Part shown: positions 6,819 to 9,493 of the stretch, piece after piece
How positions within the stretch are numbered: the stretch's first letter is position 1
Layout of the letters: every line of letters begins with the position of its first letter
Source of the DNA: an uncultured Gammaproteobacteria bacterium
Lineage (GTDB): Bacteria > Pseudomonadota > Gammaproteobacteria > Pseudomonadales > Azotimanducaceae_A
Assembly: GCA_913041025.1 (NCBI GenBank)
Contig: CAJWGQ010000110.1
Coordinates: forward strand, 1 to 9,493
Direction: 5' to 3'
Length of the DNA: 9,493 bases
The notes under the pieces: model-generated
The model's input: only the letters and a program-made list of their open reading frames with translations
Database searches by the model: none
What the model was told of the DNA's origin: nothing
Translations under genes and position numbers: made by a program

Positions 6819-8339
6819 ATGTGTGACCTGGCTGCAAATGCGAAAGGCATCACTCAAACGCTGTTGATATGCTTAATTGTGCTGACCGGACATGCATCTG
6901 AAATAGCGGAGAGCACGCACATATCGGCTGGTTCCCCGGGCCCTGACGCTGATGCTAGTCCAGCTTGGCTGGCGGGCGATCATCATATTCACAGCCGGTA
7001 TAGCGTGGGCTGGAACAACGATACTAATCCACCAACGCCAATATTGGGAGGTGACGCAATCTACCCAATCGCCATGAATGCGGTTATGGCACGTAGGTTC
7101 GGTATTGATTGGATGGTGACAACAGATCACGGTGGTCCGAATCACTCAAAGGTGCATCTAAACCATGCGTATCCTGAACTTCTGGAATCGCGCGAGGTGG
7201 TTCCAGAGGTTATACAATTTTTGGGGATGGAGTTCGATACGCCAGCCGCTGATCACACTAGTCTGATATTTCCTCAAACAGACGCCGAAATCCAAGATCT
7301 TGTCCAAATCGAAGCGACCTTTAACCGCCGTGAATCTTGGCCGGTAGATCCTCTACGAAACACACCGTCACAAATGTTGTCGGCCTTATCCGCCATGAAA
7401 GAATTGTCTGCTCCACCTTTGTTAATTGCGCACCACCCTTCGAGATCTGCAACCGCATATAGGAAGTACGGAATGACGACGCCGCGTGAGATGAGGTCTT
7501 GGAACGACCTTGCACCAAAAATCGCGATCGGGATGGAAGGCGCTCCGGGCCATCAAGCGATCGCTCAGTCGCGTGCAAGGTTCGAACCATCAAAATTAAC
7601 TCAATTTTTAGGCGAAAGCCGGCCCCGTGGTATTTATGGCAGTGCACTCGGGGGATACCCGACGATGGGGGGATTCGATCAAATGACAGCAGTCGTTGGT
7701 GGGTTCTGGGACTCGATGTTGGGTGAGGGTCGTCGCTGGTGGATTACAGCCAATTCTGACAGTCATACGCATTGGAGCGATGGTGGAGCCGATTTTTGGC
7801 CTGGCGAGTATTCGAAAACTTACGTTTTCGCTCTGAAAACACCAGATTCCATTTTTGCCGCTCTTCGTGCTGGCCGAATCTTTGTTGTCACGGGAGATTT
7901 GATTTCCTCCCTAGAATTCAGAGCGTCGACAGCAAATCGAACTGCTCAGATAGGTCAGTCTCTCTCCGTGCAAAAAGGTGATGACGTGAAGATCCTCATG
8001 AAGATTGTTGAACCTAGCGTAGCGAATGCCGGAGGGTTTTCACCCATGGTAAAACGAATCGACTTGATCCGCGGTGAGATTCAAGCCACTAGTTCCGTAG
8101 ATTACAATGATGAGAATCCCCGCGCTCGAGTGGAGTCACGGTTTGAATTGGATGAGCCACGAAAACGCGGCGAGCCCATAACTTTGTCATTGACGGTCAA
8201 AAACGTTCAGAAAAGCTTTTATGTGCGCTTGCGAGGCACTAATACCTATGAAAAAGAGCCTCTAGAGGACCTAGATGGCGAAGACCCTTGGAATGATCTG
8301 TGGTTTTATTCCAACCCTATTTTTGTCGAAACGCTTTAG
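6819..8339 (+). CDS. Exported PHP-domain metallohydrolase, CehA/McbA-like
   Basis: A 506-residue protein with a Sec signal peptide (hydrophobic TLLICLIVLTG, likely cleaved after HAS near residue 27), so probably periplasmic. The mature part starts with a PHP-type metal site: GDHHIHS (His56, His58), TTDHGG (Asp103, His104), LGMEFD (Glu138), HTSL (His146), IAHHPSR (His205/206) and NSDSHTHW (Asp314, His316). The later FAALRAGRIFVVTGD segment is also typical of the CehA/McbA-like branch, named for carbaryl hydrolases. These enzymes use divalent metals to hydrolyse ester, amide or phosphoester bonds; the substrate here is unknown. Residues ~365-506 form an extra C-terminal region, probably a beta-sandwich. 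ATG at 6819 is chosen; the TTG at 6816 directly before it is possible, and no good ribosome site is visible. The gene sits 46 nt after the receptor gene, so the pair may take up and process one ligand. Confidence 0.8.
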   Translation: MCDLAANAKGITQTLLICLIVLTGHASEIAESTHISAGSPGPDADASPAWLAGDHHIHSRYSVGWNNDTNPPTPILGGDAIYPIAMNAVMARRFGIDWMVTTDHGGPNHSKVHLNHAYPELLESREVVPEVIQFLGMEFDTPAADHTSLIFPQTDAEIQDLVQIEATFNRRESWPVDPLRNTPSQMLSALSAMKELSAPPLLIAHHPSRSATAYRKYGMTTPREMRSWNDLAPKIAIGMEGAPGHQAIAQSRARFEPSKLTQFLGESRPRGIYGSALGGYPTMGGFDQMTAVVGGFWDSMLGEGRRWWITANSDSHTHWSDGGADFWPGEYSKTYVFALKTPDSIFAALRAGRIFVVTGDLISSLEFRASTANRTAQIGQSLSVQKGDDVKILMKIVEPSVANAGGFSPMVKRIDLIRGEIQATSSVDYNDENPRARVESRFELDEPRKRGEPITLSLTVKNVQKSFYVRLRGTNTYEKEPLEDLDGEDPWNDLWFYSNPIFVETL

Positions 8340-8445
8340 AAAAGCTGGTTGAATATGATGAATGAATTTAATACTAATCCGGATGCTTTTCTTTACTACG
8401 AGGATTAATGTCTAGAAATTCACAGAAAAATAAAAAGGAGTTCAA

Positions 8446-9186
8446 ATGCGTAAATTATTAACTATTTTTTTGATTGGCCTCATCCCTTCTTTGGGCGTGA
8501 GCGGTCATCACGAAGAATCAAATTCCCCCGTCGCTTATGTTTTGACCATGGGGGTTAAGTCGAGTGATTTGGCGGGAACGGCGCAAGCCGCGGGTAAATT
8601 CCTGGATTCTGGTGCTTTAGCAAAGAGAAATGTTGGGATGGGTCTATATGGTTTAAATGCCAAAGGAGATAACCCTGCAACTATGATTATTGAGTACATA
8701 TATCCTAATGGTGAGTCTTTGCCGTCACCAAATGTTTTGACTGTCTCTGAACCTCATGTGGCTTTCAACAAAGCGCAACGAGCAATGGGTAATGAAATTA
8801 TAAGTAGCACTCTCTATTCATCTGTTTATGAGGTTATTCCTCCAGAAACGCTTGAAACCAACAAGGTGTTTTATGCCTACTATCTTCAGGTATCAGATCC
8901 CGCTGAGTATCTCAAAGAATGGAAAACCTTGATGAAAGAAATGCAAAAGGCAGGACTTGGTTCAGATGGGTACGGTATAAGAGAAGTCGTCGCTGGTGGA
9001 GAGAATGGCGAGACTCATATGATTTGGATGGGATACCCGTCAATGGCTAAACTAGTAGATAATTTCAAAGCGACAAATTCGACTGAGATGGTAAGTGAGT
9101 TTATGTCAAAAGTGTCAGGGATAAGAACGGTAACAAGAACAGCGATCGTATCTCAATTAGCTTTGAGCACAGCTGAAATCTTTTGA
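8446..9186 (+). CDS. Exported protein of unknown function with a duplicated alpha/beta domain
   Basis: I do not recognise a named gene. The 246-residue product has a clear Sec signal peptide (MRKLLTIFLIGLIPSLGVSG, then HHEES) and is probably periplasmic or secreted. The mature part appears to be two related halves. Residues ~29-92 run YVLTMGV, a helix, GMGLYGL, PATMIIEY; residues ~141-204 run FYAYYLQV, a helix, GYGIREV, ETHMIWMGY. Each is followed by a helical stretch and a strand-like end (SSVYEV; RTAIVSQL). This beta-alpha-beta-beta pattern recalls the dimeric alpha/beta-barrel (ABM/ferredoxin-like) fold, so the protein might bind a small molecule; that is inference. The start is well supported by AAGGAG at 8435-8440, 5 nt from the ATG. 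It follows the metallohydrolase by 106 nt with no terminator between, and a hairpin lies downstream, so it is likely the last gene of that unit. Confidence 0.8.
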   Translation: MRKLLTIFLIGLIPSLGVSGHHEESNSPVAYVLTMGVKSSDLAGTAQAAGKFLDSGALAKRNVGMGLYGLNAKGDNPATMIIEYIYPNGESLPSPNVLTVSEPHVAFNKAQRAMGNEIISSTLYSSVYEVIPPETLETNKVFYAYYLQVSDPAEYLKEWKTLMKEMQKAGLGSDGYGIREVVAGGENGETHMIWMGYPSMAKLVDNFKATNSTEMVSEFMSKVSGIRTVTRTAIVSQLALSTAEIF

Positions 9187-9198
9187 TTTCACTAACGA

Positions 9199-9225
9199 AT
9201 AGGTTGTCCTTTCAGGGCAGCCTAT
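9199..9225 (+). terminator. Probable terminator hairpin after the 246-residue protein gene
   Basis: An 11-bp stem (9199-9209 with 9215-9225, two G-U pairs) closes a TTTCA loop 12 nt after the stop codon. A short T run (9231-9234) comes five bases later, so the T tract is weak. The stem length and position make a transcription end for the receptor-hydrolase unit likely. Confidence 0.55.
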
Positions 9226-9493
9226 AGTCCTTTTAAGACGCTTTTGCGCCAAACCCTGTTTGGGGTGACGGTGGGCACTTGCCTGATAAAGCTGATGATT
9301 CAGAGTAAGACCGAGGGAATAATAAAATTAGTAAACTAATTAAAACAATAACTTAGAAAGCGTAGTGACGGTTTAGGTACCCGCCTAACCAGAACCAATA
9401 ACAATTAGAGAAAAACTAAATCGTCATGTAAGAAATACTTAACGCAAATGTCATAGGCGTTTCATATTTGGAGATCAAGATCACTCCGTCTAG
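9226..9493. other. Intergenic region to the window edge, no gene seen
   Basis: No convincing coding frame is visible. It holds a small hairpin (CCAAAC 9249-9254 with GTTTGG 9258-9263), a 16-bp palindrome at 9326-9341, and a single GTACCC at 9377-9382. The GTACCC lies inside an imperfect hairpin, GGTTTAGG (9370-9377) with CCTAACC (9384-9390). The latter may be a distant relative of the tandem GTACCC repeats, but it is a single copy. The AT-rich right end may lead into a gene beyond the window. Confidence 0.4.
9326..9341. promoter_or_regulatory. Perfect 16-bp palindrome, possible operator
   Basis: AATTAGT and ACTAATT are perfect 7-bp arms with a 2-nt AA spacer. This is the size and symmetry of a site for a dimeric regulator of TetR or MarR type. 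It lies in AT-rich non-coding DNA, where chance palindromes are common, and the gene it would control is not in the window. Confidence 0.25.

Noticed and set aside
8356..8410. Very short ATG-started frame between the metallohydrolase and the 246-residue protein gene
   Set aside because: It has under 20 codons, no ribosome site and no recognisable content.

Overview
The window looks like chromosomal DNA of a gram-negative, most likely marine gammaproteobacterium. The reasons are an MltF-type murein transglycosylase, a lipoprotein-type esterase, an 850-residue TonB-dependent outer-membrane receptor with the plug wording of the proteobacterial (Xanthomonas/Caulobacter-type) group, several Sec signal peptides, and moderate GC by eye. 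Species cannot be read from the sequence. All recognisable genes are on the + strand.

Layout. (1) 1-866: the C-terminal part of a periplasmic lytic transglycosylase whose start lies left of the window. (2) 867-1034: a gap holding copy A of a ~40-bp repeat built from two tandem GTACCCAAAC-like units. (3) 1035-1874: a phytanoyl-CoA dioxygenase (PhyH) family Fe(II)/2-oxoglutarate oxygenase, followed by a good intrinsic terminator at 1956-1980. (4) 2014-3642: a secreted, probably lipid-anchored type-B carboxylesterase with an intact catalytic triad. (5) 3643-4219: a 577-bp gene-free region. It carries copy B of the repeat, a third tandem GTACCC pair, a 12-base string resembling the reversed 3' end of a tRNA-Ser, and inverted repeats. 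Together these suggest a decayed integrase attachment site or another repeat-based element. (6) 4220-9186: three genes in line, namely a TonB-dependent receptor, an exported PHP/CehA-McbA-like metallohydrolase, and an exported 246-residue protein of unknown function that appears to contain two copies of one alpha/beta domain. A hairpin follows at 9199-9225. (7) 9226-9493: apparently non-coding, with a perfect 16-bp palindrome.

How the genes may work together (inference): the receptor would import an unknown scarce ligand across the outer membrane. The exported metallohydrolase and the small duplicated-domain protein would act on or bind it in the periplasm. The esterase and PhyH oxygenase upstream are a second pair with a catabolic flavour, and they lie between the two copies of the repeat. 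They may therefore be a separately acquired segment. No TonB/ExbBD, regulator, integrase, transposase, CRISPR array, rRNA or intact tRNA gene is visible. I found no proof of a new system. The most unusual material is the repeat architecture around 881-920 and 3718-3957, and the receptor-hydrolase-duplicated-domain trio.
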